Origin: Pleurocapsaceae cyanobacterium CSU_1_1
Lineage (GTDB): Bacteria > Cyanobacteriota > Cyanobacteriia > Cyanobacteriales > Xenococcaceae
Assembly (NCBI GenBank): GCA_012034765.1
Contig: JAAUOU010000026.1
Span: 1 to 44,439 of the forward strand
DNA length: 44,439 bases
Direction of reading: 5' to 3'
Part shown: piece after piece, positions 6,756 to 15,125 of the stretch
Layout: every line of letters begins with the position of its first letter
How positions within the stretch are numbered: the stretch's first letter is position 1
Position numbers and translations under genes: made by a program
Notes under the pieces: model-generated
What the model saw: the letters and a program-made list of their open reading frames with translations, nothing else
Told to the model about the DNA's origin: nothing
Database searches by the model: none

Positions 6756-8405
6756 TTATAAATCAACGCCATCTTGTCGCATTTTTTTAACTGGATCTAG
6801 CAGCACATCAATAATGCGACGGTGGCGAATCACAATATCAGCACTAGCTGTTTGCCCTGGTTTAAACGAAATCTTTTTCAAATTGTCAGTCACATAGTTG
6901 CGTTCGAGTTCAATTCTTACTCGATACACTTCCCCTAATTTTTCATCGGTTTGACTATTTGTTGAGATGGAAATTACTTTTCCAGGAATTATTCCATAAT
7001 CTTGATAGGAATAAGCATCAAATTTGACCTGTGCAGTCATCCCTTTTTTGATAAAGCCAGCATCTCGATCTGGTAATATAGCCGAAAGTACTAAAGGAGA
7101 TTTATCAGGCGCAATTTCGGCGACAGTTTCTCCTGGTTGTATTACTTTGCCTGTATTGACTACATTAAAAGCTAGAACTGTTCCAGCTACGGGAGCTTTA
7201 AGTGATTTTTTTTCTAACTGACTTTGGGCAGTTGCTAGAAGATTTTTAGTTTCAGCAATTTTACTCTTAGCTTGGTTAATTTCTAGCTCTAGCTGCTGGG
7301 CTTTCTGTTTAGCTGTTACCTCCAGTCGAAGACTATCGGCTTTTTTAGCTTCTAGCTCTGTTTGAAGGCGTTCAGCTTCTTTTTGAGCCTCAGCCAATGC
7401 TCCTTGATTCTCAGTGATACTAGATCTCATGTTCCTAGTAGACTGCTGAGACTGATATACTTGCTCATTAATACTACTAATCCCTTGCAGTTTGCTATCA
7501 ATCAACTGTTGTTCGATTTGGCGTTGTGCCTGTTGAGCCTGAAAAATATATTCTTGTGAGATTGCGCCCTGTTCAGCAAGTTCTTTGAGCTTTGCTAGTC
7601 TTTGTTGATGTTCTTTTAATTCAGCGCTAATTTGATTAAATTTAGCTTTATCCAACCCTGGCAGTTGCGCTGTTTGTCCTTGTCTTGTGATATTGGCTGA
7701 GAGTTCAGACTGTTGTTGTGCCAATAAATCACTAGTAATCTGTGCTTTGGAAATTGCCGATTCAATAGCTAATTTTTGCGAGCGGATCTCAGCTAGACCA
7801 ATTCTGCGTTGGCTTTCGACTTCAATCTTAACTTGTTCTAATAAATTAAGTTTTTGGCGCAGTTCAACCTGGCTAGAAGCCAAAATTTCTCTAAGTCTTT
7901 CAACTTCTTTAGTTTCTCGTCCTGAATCTAAAGTGGCGATTAGCTGTCCAGCTTTAACTTTTTCTCCCTCTTTAACCTCAATAGTGCTGATCTTGGCAGC
8001 TTCTAGGGATTCGATTTTGTAGGCTTCTCCTTTGGGGACTAACTTTCCTTGAGCTTTACCTATCTGATCGATTTGACCAAACCAAGCCCAGGCAAAGAAA
8101 GTTAAGCAAAATACAACTCCGCCTGCAATTAATTGCAGGGGAAAGTTAGATGGAGGTTCTTCCAGTAAAGACTGCATCGCTGGAGACCACTGAACTAGTT
8201 CTGCTTGACTATGACTATTAGCGACAGTTAGAGCAGAAGATTGCTGTTCGGGTTTGACGATGGCTAGCTGAGATTCTTCAGGTTCTGGCGTATTCCTTAA
8301 AAGTTGGGAACTATTCTCTGGGGTATGATGGGAGACATTTTCAGCCTCTTGGTGAGAATTACCGTTTATGAACTTAGCTAGCTTTACTTTTGGCAATATT
8401 TTCAT
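6756..8405 (-). CDS. HlyD-family membrane fusion protein
   Basis: 549 residues. A long cytoplasmic N-terminal tail of about 88 residues precedes one membrane helix (about 90-110, LIAGGVVFCLTFFAWAWFG). Then come a biotinyl-lipoyl half-domain (IEVKEGEKVKAGQLIATLDS), a long Gln/Lys/Glu-rich coiled coil, and the second lipoyl half (LKAPVAGTVLAFNVV). The C-terminus is the beta-barrel region. This is the usual type I secretion adaptor that links an inner-membrane ABC exporter to an outer-membrane channel. It heads the minus-strand set that continues with the HetP-like and HetC-like genes, so the HetC-like exporter is its probable partner. No TolC-like gene is present in the window. The ATG has only a weak upstream AAAGAG. 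Confidence 0.9.
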   Translation of the reverse strand: MKILPKVKLAKFINGNSHQEAENVSHHTPENSSQLLRNTPEPEESQLAIVKPEQQSSALTVANSHSQAELVQWSPAMQSLLEEPPSNFPLQLIAGGVVFCLTFFAWAWFGQIDQIGKAQGKLVPKGEAYKIESLEAAKISTIEVKEGEKVKAGQLIATLDSGRETKEVERLREILASSQVELRQKLNLLEQVKIEVESQRRIGLAEIRSQKLAIESAISKAQITSDLLAQQQSELSANITRQGQTAQLPGLDKAKFNQISAELKEHQQRLAKLKELAEQGAISQEYIFQAQQAQRQIEQQLIDSKLQGISSINEQVYQSQQSTRNMRSSITENQGALAEAQKEAERLQTELEAKKADSLRLEVTAKQKAQQLELEINQAKSKIAETKNLLATAQSQLEKKSLKAPVAGTVLAFNVVNTGKVIQPGETVAEIAPDKSPLVLSAILPDRDAGFIKKGMTAQVKFDAYSYQDYGIIPGKVISISTNSQTDEKLGEVYRVRIELERNYVTDNLKKISFKPGQTASADIVIRHRRIIDVLLDPVKKMRQDGVDL

Positions 8406-8653
8406 GAGTTTAAAACTGATAACTCTTTATTAAATTATGAGCAGCCAAGCTTTTATATGCATCAAAAATGAAATAAATAGCAAAAAAGCAGCTTATATTA
8501 AGATTTAAATTCTTCACTTTTACTTTATACAAGATTGAGCTAATTAAATAAATTCATCATCTTTTTGTAACATTGCTTGATGCAAAAGAACTTTTGTTAT
8601 TTTATGTTCGTTTTAAGGGGATAGCAAAAGATTTTAGATAATTTCGGCTGTGT

Positions 8654-8700
8654 GCCTAATTTCACAATTTGATTACTAATTTGATCACTGCTAATTAGGC
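8654..8700. other. Inverted repeat GCCTAATT in the hlyD-purH spacer
   Basis: gcctaatt (8654-8661) pairs with aattaggc (8693-8700) across a 31-base loop. The spacer 8406-9170 is about 765 bases and otherwise holds only the short repeats listed separately and presumably the divergent promoters of hlyD and purH, which I cannot place. Confidence 0.3.
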
Positions 8701-8737
8701 TCTTTCTTAATACAAATTTACTGTTTAGCTATTTAAT

Positions 8738-8757
8738 TTGGTGTTTTTTGGTGTTTT
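8738..8757. repeat. Tandem 10-mer TTGGTGTTTT x2
   Basis: Two exact adjacent copies of TTGGTGTTTT in the hlyD-purH spacer. Possibly a slippage product or a regulator half-site pair; no further evidence. Confidence 0.35.
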
Positions 8758-8858
8758 TTACTGTTTCAATTACTAAAATCCAAATCAACATCAATGCAAA
8801 ACTACAATTTTTACGTGAAGATTTTGTGAAGACTGGTATTCCAAAATAATTATGCGTC

Positions 8859-8893
8859 AAGCGATCCGTAGGCTAGGCGGAGCCTAATCGCTT
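8859..8893. repeat. Short palindromic interspersed repeat
   Basis: AAGCGAT and ATCGCTT arms enclose ccgtaggctaggcggagcc, itself containing GGCT/AGCC arms. GTAGGCTAGGCGGAGCC-type palindromes recur between cyanobacterial genes (family knowledge). Only this one copy is in the window. Confidence 0.6.
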
Positions 8894-9170
8894 TTAGCTA
8901 CGATAAATTCGCCTTTCTGGGATAAACATTTATTCTGCTCCACTGTGTTTGGTTACTTTCATAGACTTTCATAAACGTAGATTTGATATTATAAGCATTG
9001 AATGTTAATTATCTGAGGGATTTAGCTATTTTCTGATTACTTATGCCTGATGTTAACGTAATTTGATAGGTGTATAATTCATAAAACTCATAGAAAAACT
9101 CATAAACTCTTCTTAAAATCTCGAAAATATCATAAGGTAAACATTACCATCCTTGAAGCAAGAGCAACCT

Positions 9171-10709
9171 ATGAGCCTTCTAGCACTATTGAGCGTGTCC
9201 GATAAAACTGGGATTGTTGAATTAGCTCATAAATTAATAGCTCATAAGTTTGAGATTATCAGTAGCGGTGGGACAGCCAAAGCTCTACAGGATGCTGGCA
9301 TTAGCGTGATCAAAGTAAGCGATTATACGGGATCGCCAGAGATTTTAGGCGGAAGAGTTAAGACTTTGCATCCTCGCATTCATGGCGGTATTCTAGCTCG
9401 TCAGGATTTGTCAGAGGATCTAGCGGAGTTGGAAACTAATCATATTCGTCCGTTTAATTTAGTCGTGGTCAATCTGTATCCCTTTCAACAGACGATCGCT
9501 CAACCAAATGTGAGCGTAGCCGAAGCAATTGAAAAAATTGATATTGGTGGTCCTACTTTAATTCGAGCAGCAGCCAAAAATTATCAATATTTAACGGTAT
9601 TATGTAACCCCGAACAGTATGAACCCTATCTAGCTGAATACGAGCAATCTCATGGGGAAATATCTCTCGAATTTCGGCAGCAAAGAGCAGGCGAGGCTTT
9701 TGCCCATACAAATAGTTACGATCGCGCCATCTCGGCTTACTTTAGCAGGCTCAATCAAGAAGAAACTTTAGGGAATAGCTATAGTATTTCTGGCACTAAA
9801 GTGCAGTCTCTGCGTTACGGTGAAAACCCTCATCAACCCGCAGCCTGGTATCAAACTGGAGCTAAATCAGGCTGGACAGCAGCACAAAAGCTTCAGGGCA
9901 AAGAGTTGAGCTATAATAACCTGGTGGATTTAGAAGCAGCGCGACGCATCATTACTGAATTTGACCCTGCCGAACCAGCAGCAGTAGTGCTAAAGCATAC
10001 TAATCCCTGTGGTGCTGCTGTAGGTAGCACTTTAGCAGAGGCTTATGAAAAAGCTTTTAATGCTGACTCCATCTCGGCGTTTGGGGGGATTGTAGCCTTA
10101 AATCAGCCGATTGATGTAGCTACAGCAGAAGCTTTAATTAAAACATTTCTCGAATGCGTGGTAGCGCCAGGGTGCGATCAAGAGGCACAAGCAATCCTCA
10201 CGGCTAAATCTAAATTAAGAATTCTCTTACTTCCTGATTTAACTGCGGGACAACCAGAAACCATTAAAGCGATCGCTGGGGGGTTTTTAGTTCAGGCAAG
10301 CGATGACCAAATTGAGAACCCCGATAACTGGCAACTGGTGACCCAAAAGCAGCCTACCCCCGCACAAATTGCCGAGATGTTGTTTGCCCAAAAATTAGTG
10401 AAGCACGTTAAGTCTAATGCTATATTAGTTAGTCGCGATCGCACTACCTTGGGAATCGGCGCAGGACAAATGAATCGGGTGGGTGCTGTCAAAATTGCTC
10501 TCGAACAAGCAGGAAATAAGGCTCAAGGAGGTGTATTAGCCAGTGATGGTTTCTTTCCCTTTGATGACTCGGTACGTACTGCTGCTGCTGCGGGAATCAG
10601 CGCTATTATTCAACCAGGGGGGTCAATGCGGGATCGAGATTCCATCGCTGCGGCTAATGAGTTAGGAATTATTATGGTACTAAGCGGTACTCGCCATTTT
10701 TTACATTAA
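9171..10709 (+). CDS. purH: Bifunctional AICAR formyltransferase / IMP cyclohydrolase
   Basis: 512 residues from the ATG at 9171, which I prefer to the in-frame TTG at 9153 because homologues begin with a short lead into LLSVSDKTGI. It catalyses the last two steps of purine synthesis, AICAR to FAICAR to IMP, in the cytoplasm. The N-terminal MGS-like cyclohydrolase domain has SSGGTAKAL, GGRVKTLHPRIHGGIL and LVVVNLYPF. The C-terminal transformylase domain has LRYGENPHQPAAW, KHTNPCGAA, SAFGGIVALN and the terminal DSIAAANELGI. Length is normal for the family. cynS follows after 48 bases on the same strand. Confidence 0.97.
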   Translation: MSLLALLSVSDKTGIVELAHKLIAHKFEIISSGGTAKALQDAGISVIKVSDYTGSPEILGGRVKTLHPRIHGGILARQDLSEDLAELETNHIRPFNLVVVNLYPFQQTIAQPNVSVAEAIEKIDIGGPTLIRAAAKNYQYLTVLCNPEQYEPYLAEYEQSHGEISLEFRQQRAGEAFAHTNSYDRAISAYFSRLNQEETLGNSYSISGTKVQSLRYGENPHQPAAWYQTGAKSGWTAAQKLQGKELSYNNLVDLEAARRIITEFDPAEPAAVVLKHTNPCGAAVGSTLAEAYEKAFNADSISAFGGIVALNQPIDVATAEALIKTFLECVVAPGCDQEAQAILTAKSKLRILLLPDLTAGQPETIKAIAGGFLVQASDDQIENPDNWQLVTQKQPTPAQIAEMLFAQKLVKHVKSNAILVSRDRTTLGIGAGQMNRVGAVKIALEQAGNKAQGGVLASDGFFPFDDSVRTAAAAGISAIIQPGGSMRDRDSIAAANELGIIMVLSGTRHFLH

Positions 10710-10757
10710 ACCTGTCTATTAGGCTATTAGGCAATATTACAAAAAGGAGCAAGAAGG

Positions 10758-11201
10758 ATGCCTATTTCAGAAATTACCGAAAAACTACTAGCAGCGAAGA
10801 AAGCCAAGGGAGTCACTTTTGCAGATCTAGAAAAAGCAGTCGGCTTAGACGAAACTTGGATCGCCTCGGTTATTTATCGTCAAGCTAGCGCCAGTATAGA
10901 AGAAGCCACCAAAATTGTCACTACTTTAGGTTTATCAGAATCAATGGCTGAACCTCTGACAGTACCACCCTTAAAAGGTTCTTTAGAGCCTCAAATTCCT
11001 ACCGATCCATTAATCTATCGTTTTTATGAAATCATGCAGGTATACGGTATGCCGATCAAAGCGGTTGTTCACGAAAAATTTGGGGATGGGATTATGAGTG
11101 CGATCGACTTTTCCGTAGAAGTAGAAAAAGTAGAAGATCCCCAAGGCGATCGCGTTCAGATAGTCATGTGTGGGAAGTTTTTACCCTATAAGAAGTGGTA
11201 A
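10758..11201 (+). CDS. cynS: Cyanate hydratase (cyanase)
   Basis: 147 residues, full length. It decomposes cyanate with bicarbonate to ammonia and CO2, supplying nitrogen and removing a toxic ion, and forms a decamer in the cytoplasm. The N-terminal helical domain is followed by the conserved catalytic domain [17 protein letters not shown] and [14 protein letters not shown]. The catalytic Arg, Glu and Ser correspond to R88, E91 and S114. AAGGAGCAAGAAGG directly precedes the ATG, a strong ribosome site. The gap of 48 bases from purH allows cotranscription. In many cyanobacteria cynS follows a cyanate/nitrite transporter (cynABD); none is here. Confidence 0.97.
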   Translation: MPISEITEKLLAAKKAKGVTFADLEKAVGLDETWIASVIYRQASASIEEATKIVTTLGLSESMAEPLTVPPLKGSLEPQIPTDPLIYRFYEIMQVYGMPIKAVVHEKFGDGIMSAIDFSVEVEKVEDPQGDRVQIVMCGKFLPYKKW

Positions 11202-11305
11202 CTTGATGTTTTTGTGCGACATTACTTAAAAGCAATGCCAAAAGTTATTACTCTGTCTTTAGGTTGAAGCAAAATTAGGCAAATTATCTAAAGATAGTTT
11301 TATAG

Positions 11306-11344
11306 CTATTGTGGTCTTACTTAAACTTAACCAGACCGCAATAG
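11306..11344 (+). promoter_or_regulatory. 12-bp hairpin just upstream of the SRPBCC gene
   Basis: ctattgtggtct (11306-11317) pairs with agaccgcaatag (11333-11344), perfect but for one G-U wobble, around a 15-base loop. It ends 28 bases before the ATG at 11373. No T-run follows. It could be a 5' leader structure or a protein-binding site for the SRPBCC gene. Confidence 0.5.
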
Positions 11345-11372
11345 GTTGTTAACCTTGGCAATCACAATCATT

Positions 11373-12035
11373 ATGGAAATTGAGCGCACTAAAATTGATC
11401 ATTCATCTACCAGTGAAGCAATTATTAATAGCCCTTTGGTAATTAAAAATTTACAGCAGCATTCGCTGAAGGAAGTTTTAGCCGACTATAGCAATCGCAG
11501 CCAACTTACTCAAACTGACTTAGTTGAGCGTGTTAGCGAAGCTATTGGTTTAACCCCCAACATTCAGGTGGAAAAAACTGTGACGATCGCTCGTCCTGAA
11601 TCGGAACTATATAGTTACTGGCGCGACTTGACCAAATTACCCAATTTTATGGGACATTTGAAGTCAGTAACCAATAAAAACGAAGCAGGGACAGTCTCTC
11701 ATTGGGTAGCTAATGCACCTCTAGATATGAAGGTAGAATGGGATGCCGAAATTATTAAAGATGAACCTGACCATTTAATTGCTTGGAATTCTCTAGATAA
11801 CGCAGACATCGCTAACTGTGGTTTGGTACGCTTTCAACCCGCTACGGGAAATCGTGGTACTGAGGTCAAGGTAGTTTTAGAATACCAGCCACCAGGAGGC
11901 GCATTAACTAATGCGATCGCCAAACTGTTTGGGGAATCACCCCAACAACAAATTGGGGATGAATTAAATCGCTTTAAACAGCTTATGGAAACTGGCGAAA
12001 TTGCTACCACTAAAGGACAGCCAAAAGGTTCTTAA
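11373..12035 (+). CDS. SRPBCC-fold (polyketide cyclase/dehydrase-like) protein
   Basis: 220 residues from the ATG at 11373; an upstream TTG at 11346 would add nine unlikely residues. From about residue 65 the sequence follows the START/SRPBCC pattern: IQVEKTVTIARPESELYSYW, LPNFMGHLKSV, then WDAEIIKDEPDHLIAWNSL and the C-terminal helix with ELNRFKQLMETG. The family binds small hydrophobic ligands; bacterial members of this kind are often called cyclase/dehydrases and usually lack a known reaction. The N-terminal 60 residues are helical and specific to this group. A stress-protein gene follows after a clear terminator, so the two are probably separate units. Confidence 0.75.
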   Translation: MEIERTKIDHSSTSEAIINSPLVIKNLQQHSLKEVLADYSNRSQLTQTDLVERVSEAIGLTPNIQVEKTVTIARPESELYSYWRDLTKLPNFMGHLKSVTNKNEAGTVSHWVANAPLDMKVEWDAEIIKDEPDHLIAWNSLDNADIANCGLVRFQPATGNRGTEVKVVLEYQPPGGALTNAIAKLFGESPQQQIGDELNRFKQLMETGEIATTKGQPKGS

Positions 12036-12062
12036 GGCATCTAATATAATGAATTGTGAAGT

Positions 12063-12090
12063 ATGTCTGTGGACATTGCAGACATTTTTT
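12063..12090 (+). terminator. Intrinsic terminator after the SRPBCC gene
   Basis: ATGTCTG (12063-12069) pairs with CAGACAT (12079-12085) around a 9-base loop, followed directly by a T6 run. It lies 28 bases beyond the stop. Confidence 0.8.
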
Positions 12091-12185
12091 AATCTTCAAA
12101 AGTTCATCCACACCTATAACTTTTGGGTGATGAATAAACGAGAGATGCATCAAAGAATGTAAGTGTCGTTTATCAATAGCAAATA

Positions 12186-12953
12186 ATGAATCAGTATAAG
12201 CGTTCAGTAGGTTTATTTTATAGTCGTGATGAAGCAGAAGCAGCTTTACGCGCTCTCAAAGACGATGGTTTTGATATGAACAGAGTTAATGTCATTGCCA
12301 AAGATGCCGATCAAGTAAGTCAATCAGCAGGTTTAGATACAGCTTATGATGAAGGCAATAATGCTGCCGAGGGTGCTGGTGCTGGAGCTAGTTCTGGTGC
12401 AGTGTTAGGCGGTATTACAGGTCTATTAGTTGGCTTAGGTACTCTGGCAATTCCTGGTGTTGGTCCAATCATTGTAGCGGGAGAAGCAGCCACGGCGATC
12501 GCCACTACTTTAGCTGGTGCTGGTATTGGTGCAGCAGCGGGTGGTATTATTGGCGGTCTAGTAGGTTTGGGTATTCCTGAAGATAAAGCCAAAATCTATA
12601 GCGATCGCGTTGGTAACGGTAGTTATTTAATTATGGTCAACGGTACTAATGATGATATCAGCCGTGCTGAAAGAATTCTCCATAATAGTGGTATTGAAGA
12701 ATATAACGTGTACGACGCTAACGATATTAACGATGACATCTACGGCAGAACTTCAGGTGTAAATCGGGTAAATACTAACCAGTCTGCAACTACTATGGGC
12801 GATATAGATCGTTCTGGAGTAATTGAGCCTAATACGACAAGTAAGGTTATGGATACTCGTACTGAAGTCACTGAACCAAGAACTACTAGCGATCGCAAAA
12901 CTACAGGTAGCGACGCTGATGTAATCATCATAGAACCGCGAGATAACCAATAG
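12186..12953 (+). CDS. General-stress-type protein with glycine-zipper core
   Basis: 255 residues. Residues 1-50 (RSVGLFYSRDEAEAALRALK and on) resemble the YflT/general stress protein 17M fold. Residues about 62-135 are Gly/Ala-rich and hydrophobic (GAVLGGITGLLVGLGTLAIP, then GAGIGAAAGGIIGGLVGLGI), a glycine zipper that probably inserts in or binds membrane. Residues 136-180 form a second alpha/beta unit. The tail from about 185 is polar, Thr/Asp-rich and probably disordered, ending VIIIEPRDNQ. Such proteins respond to heat, salt or drying in other bacteria; the exact role is unknown. It has its own upstream region after the terminator at 12063-12090. Confidence 0.75.
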   Translation: MNQYKRSVGLFYSRDEAEAALRALKDDGFDMNRVNVIAKDADQVSQSAGLDTAYDEGNNAAEGAGAGASSGAVLGGITGLLVGLGTLAIPGVGPIIVAGEAATAIATTLAGAGIGAAAGGIIGGLVGLGIPEDKAKIYSDRVGNGSYLIMVNGTNDDISRAERILHNSGIEEYNVYDANDINDDIYGRTSGVNRVNTNQSATTMGDIDRSGVIEPNTTSKVMDTRTEVTEPRTTSDRKTTGSDADVIIIEPRDNQ

Positions 12954-13053
12954 ATTAGTTTTCCCGCGATTTTCATCTAAGTATTTCTAGTTGGTTACAA
13001 TAGCCGAACAAGTAACACCAGCTAGAAATATAAAGATAAATTTAGCAGTAATT

Positions 13054-13171
13054 TATAGTCATTTCAAATAGAACCCAGACGAATAGTACAAGCTGGCATA
13101 TTCGCCTTGGTGACCTCTGACTTCTAATTTCTATCACAGATAAACCTGCGGAATTAGTTGGAATGACTATA
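13054..13171. repeat. MITE-like element with 14-base terminal inverted repeats
   Basis: tatagtcatttcaa at the left end and ttggaatgactata at the right end pair at 13 of 14 positions, giving a 118-base element with no coding capacity. A solitary similar end, tatagtcattcccaataaaa, occurs near 32941. This suggests a small non-autonomous element family. No transposase is in the window. Confidence 0.55.
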
Positions 13172-13309
13172 GCTTTCCAGTTGTTGCTCAAATTTTCAGC
13201 ATTTCGAGTTCAAATATCAGTCTTACACCTAAATCCCTAATCGAAGAGTAAAAATAACTACGATTCTCTATTGATTAGCTACTAACAATTAACAATTAAC
13301 TCAAAAATA

Positions 13310-13462
13310 ATGAAAGCTGTATGTTGGCATAGCGCACAAGATGTCAGAGTTGAAACTGTACCAGATCCTAAGATTCTTAATCCCCGCGATGCCATTATCA
13401 AGGTGACCTCTACTAAACGCTCAAGTGACTCTTTTTGCAGTTATTGTTTAGCGTTAGTTTAA
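13310..13462 (+). pseudogene. Zinc alcohol dehydrogenase N-terminal stub
   Basis: The ATG at 13310 opens a 50-residue frame whose first 36 residues ([20 protein letters not shown] and on to DAIIKVTST) match the start of zinc-dependent alcohol/formaldehyde dehydrogenases. The expected continuation, the Cys-Gly-Ser-Asp zinc site, is missing. The frame runs into unrelated sequence and stops at 13462. A full gene would be about 380 residues, so more than 90 percent is lost. A hairpin, TAGCGTTA/TAACGCTA (13449-13474), lies over the stop. Likely non-functional. Confidence 0.75.
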
Positions 13463-13523
13463 TCATTAACGCTATTGTTCTTAAAATTCTTATCTAGTTA
13501 TCGCTTACTTTTTTTTAGGTTGA

Positions 13524-13940
13524 GTGCGATCGATTAATTTTCTAACCTTTTTAGTTTGGCAAGAGCAGCATCAGATAACTTTGAACGTTGGAGAAATGAC
13601 CGTAATGATGCAGTATTTCTTCCAAGGCTGGAACTGTCGTGGCCCTGCGAAATACAAAGATATGATGCTTGATATTGCTACCGAAGAAATCGGACATATC
13701 GAGATGCTGGCAACTACCATGGCTTATTTACTTGACAATGCTCCTCTTGAGCAAAAAGAAGCAGCAGTAAAAGACCCGATTATGCAGGGTGTTATGGGTG
13801 GCATGAAAGCCGAAGACATTATCATGTCAAGCATGAATCCACAGCACGCTACAGTTAGTGGCGGTGGTGCATTACCTGCTGATAGTACAGGCTATCCTTG
13901 GAATGGTCGTTATGTATCTGCTTTAACCGAGACAATCTAA
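13524..13940 (+). pseudogene. Manganese catalase fragment
   Basis: 138 codons. From about residue 23 the frame matches the middle of non-haem manganese catalase: GEMTVMMQYFFQGWNCRGPA, then ATEEIGHIEMLATTMAYLL, MNPQHATVSGGGA and YPWNGRYVSA. The first part of the four-helix bundle, which contributes the first metal ligand, is absent and replaced by unrelated codons. The C-terminal half, with the remaining ligands, is lost after residue 133. A full protein has about 230-300 residues. The fragment keeps only part of the dimetal site, so it should not work. It sits in a run of truncated genes. Confidence 0.75.
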
Positions 13941-13983
13941 CTAGAGTTAATGAGTAAAACTTAGCTAAAAATCAGGAGTAGCA

Positions 13984-14544
13984 GTGGTAAGTGATGGGAC
14001 AAAATCTCATCCTAACTCGGTTGCTTATCCTCCTCCTAAATTAAAAAAATTACGAGAACAAGAAAGTCTGGCTGCTTTAGCTATTTTGGGAGTTGCACCT
14101 GAAGCAGTTACTTTTTTAGATCTGCCTGATGGTGAGGTAGATATTAGTAGTAAATCACAACCAGCGATCGCCTCTATCGATCAATACCTTTCTCAACTAG
14201 TACCTGCGATAGTTTTTCTACCTTGGCGTAAAGATCCTCACCCAGATCATCGTGCTAGCTGGCAATTGTTCACCGTAGCTATGAAAAATCTGGCTATTCC
14301 TCCACGTATCATTGAATATCCAATTTGGGATTGGGATACTGAGCAAAGGGGTGATTTTGCTGACTCCATTAATGCTTGGAGATTAGATATTACTAACGTA
14401 CTGGAATTAAAACGACAGGCGATCGCTCAATATCGTTCGCAAATTAGCGATTTAATTAACGATGATCCCGCAGGTTTCCGCCTCACAGCCGAAATGTTGC
14501 AAAATTTTACTCAGCCTTGGGAAATATATTTAGAAGTTAAATGA
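13984..14544 (+). pseudogene. PIG-L family deacetylase, N-terminus missing
   Basis: 186 residues from a GTG. The frame begins at VVSDGTKSHPNSVAYPPPK, which in PIG-L/LmbE deacetylases lies about 60-70 residues into the protein. The usual N-terminal zinc motif (A/S-H-P-D-D) is therefore missing, although the later motif DPHPDHRASW is kept. Family members remove acetyl groups from N-acetyl sugars using zinc. Without the first ligands activity is unlikely. The stop overlaps the ATG of the methyltransferase (ATGA at 14541), the original operon arrangement. The upstream junction abuts the catalase fragment within 43 bases, pointing to a deletion. It is not excluded that it is still translated to feed the downstream gene. 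Confidence 0.75.
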
Positions 14545-15125
14545 TGAACCAGCCTAAAGATTCGCTTCAGCCAAACTATTTTGAAGATCTGTATCGCCAA
14601 AATCCCGATCCTTGGGATTTTGAAACTAGCGATTATGAAGCGCAAAAATATCAGACAACTATTGAGGCTTTACCCAATCCACGCTACAGCAATGCTCTAG
14701 AAGTAGGTGGTTCGATTGGAGTATTAACGGCTTTACTGGCTCAACGCTGCGACTCTTTACTTTCACTAGATGTTTCCCAAATAGCTCAACAAAAAGCGAT
14801 CGCTCGTTGTCAAGATTTGCCCCAGGTACGCTTTAAAATTGCCCAAGTGCCACAAGACTATCCTGATGAAATGTTCGATCTGACTCTGCTGTCTGAGGTT
14901 GGCTATTATTTAAGTTGGGACGATCTTAAAACCACTCAACAGTTAATTATCGAACACCTCCAGGTAGGAGGACATCTTTTGCTAGTTCACTGGACGCTGT
15001 TTGCTAAAGATTATCCTCTTACAGGTGACCAAGTTCACGATTCTTTTTTACAGCTAAGTGAACTAAAGCATTTAACAGGATTGCGGCAGGAGCGATATCG
15101 GCTCGATCTGTTCGAGCGTATCTAG
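14541..15125 (+). CDS. NodS-like SAM-dependent methyltransferase
   Basis: 194 residues, apparently full length. It starts with YFEDLYRQNPDPWDFETSDY, a hallmark of NodS-type N-methyltransferases. Motif I is ALEVGGSIGVLTALLAQ, followed by LLSLDVSQIA and the acidic FDLTLLSEVGYYLSWDDL. NodS methylates the amino group of a deacetylated chitooligosaccharide in rhizobia. In cyanobacteria NodS-like genes occur beside PIG-L deacetylase and family 2 glycosyltransferase genes (family knowledge), as here, suggesting modification of an amino sugar. Its start overlaps the preceding deacetylase stop, and its last 54 bases overlap the convergent glycosyltransferase remnant. Its pathway partners look broken, so its own role may be vestigial. 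Confidence 0.85.
   Translation: MMNQPKDSLQPNYFEDLYRQNPDPWDFETSDYEAQKYQTTIEALPNPRYSNALEVGGSIGVLTALLAQRCDSLLSLDVSQIAQQKAIARCQDLPQVRFKIAQVPQDYPDEMFDLTLLSEVGYYLSWDDLKTTQQLIIEHLQVGGHLLLVHWTLFAKDYPLTGDQVHDSFLQLSELKHLTGLRQERYRLDLFERI

Noticed and set aside
12344-12592. Pro/Ala-rich frame opposite the stress protein gene
   Set aside because: It is the antisense of the glycine-zipper codons; the plus-strand gene explains the openness.
13449-13474. TAGCGTTA/TAACGCTA hairpin as a functional terminator
   Set aside because: It overlaps the end of a dehydrogenase stub, and only a mixed T-rich tract follows; it may be a leftover rather than a working signal.
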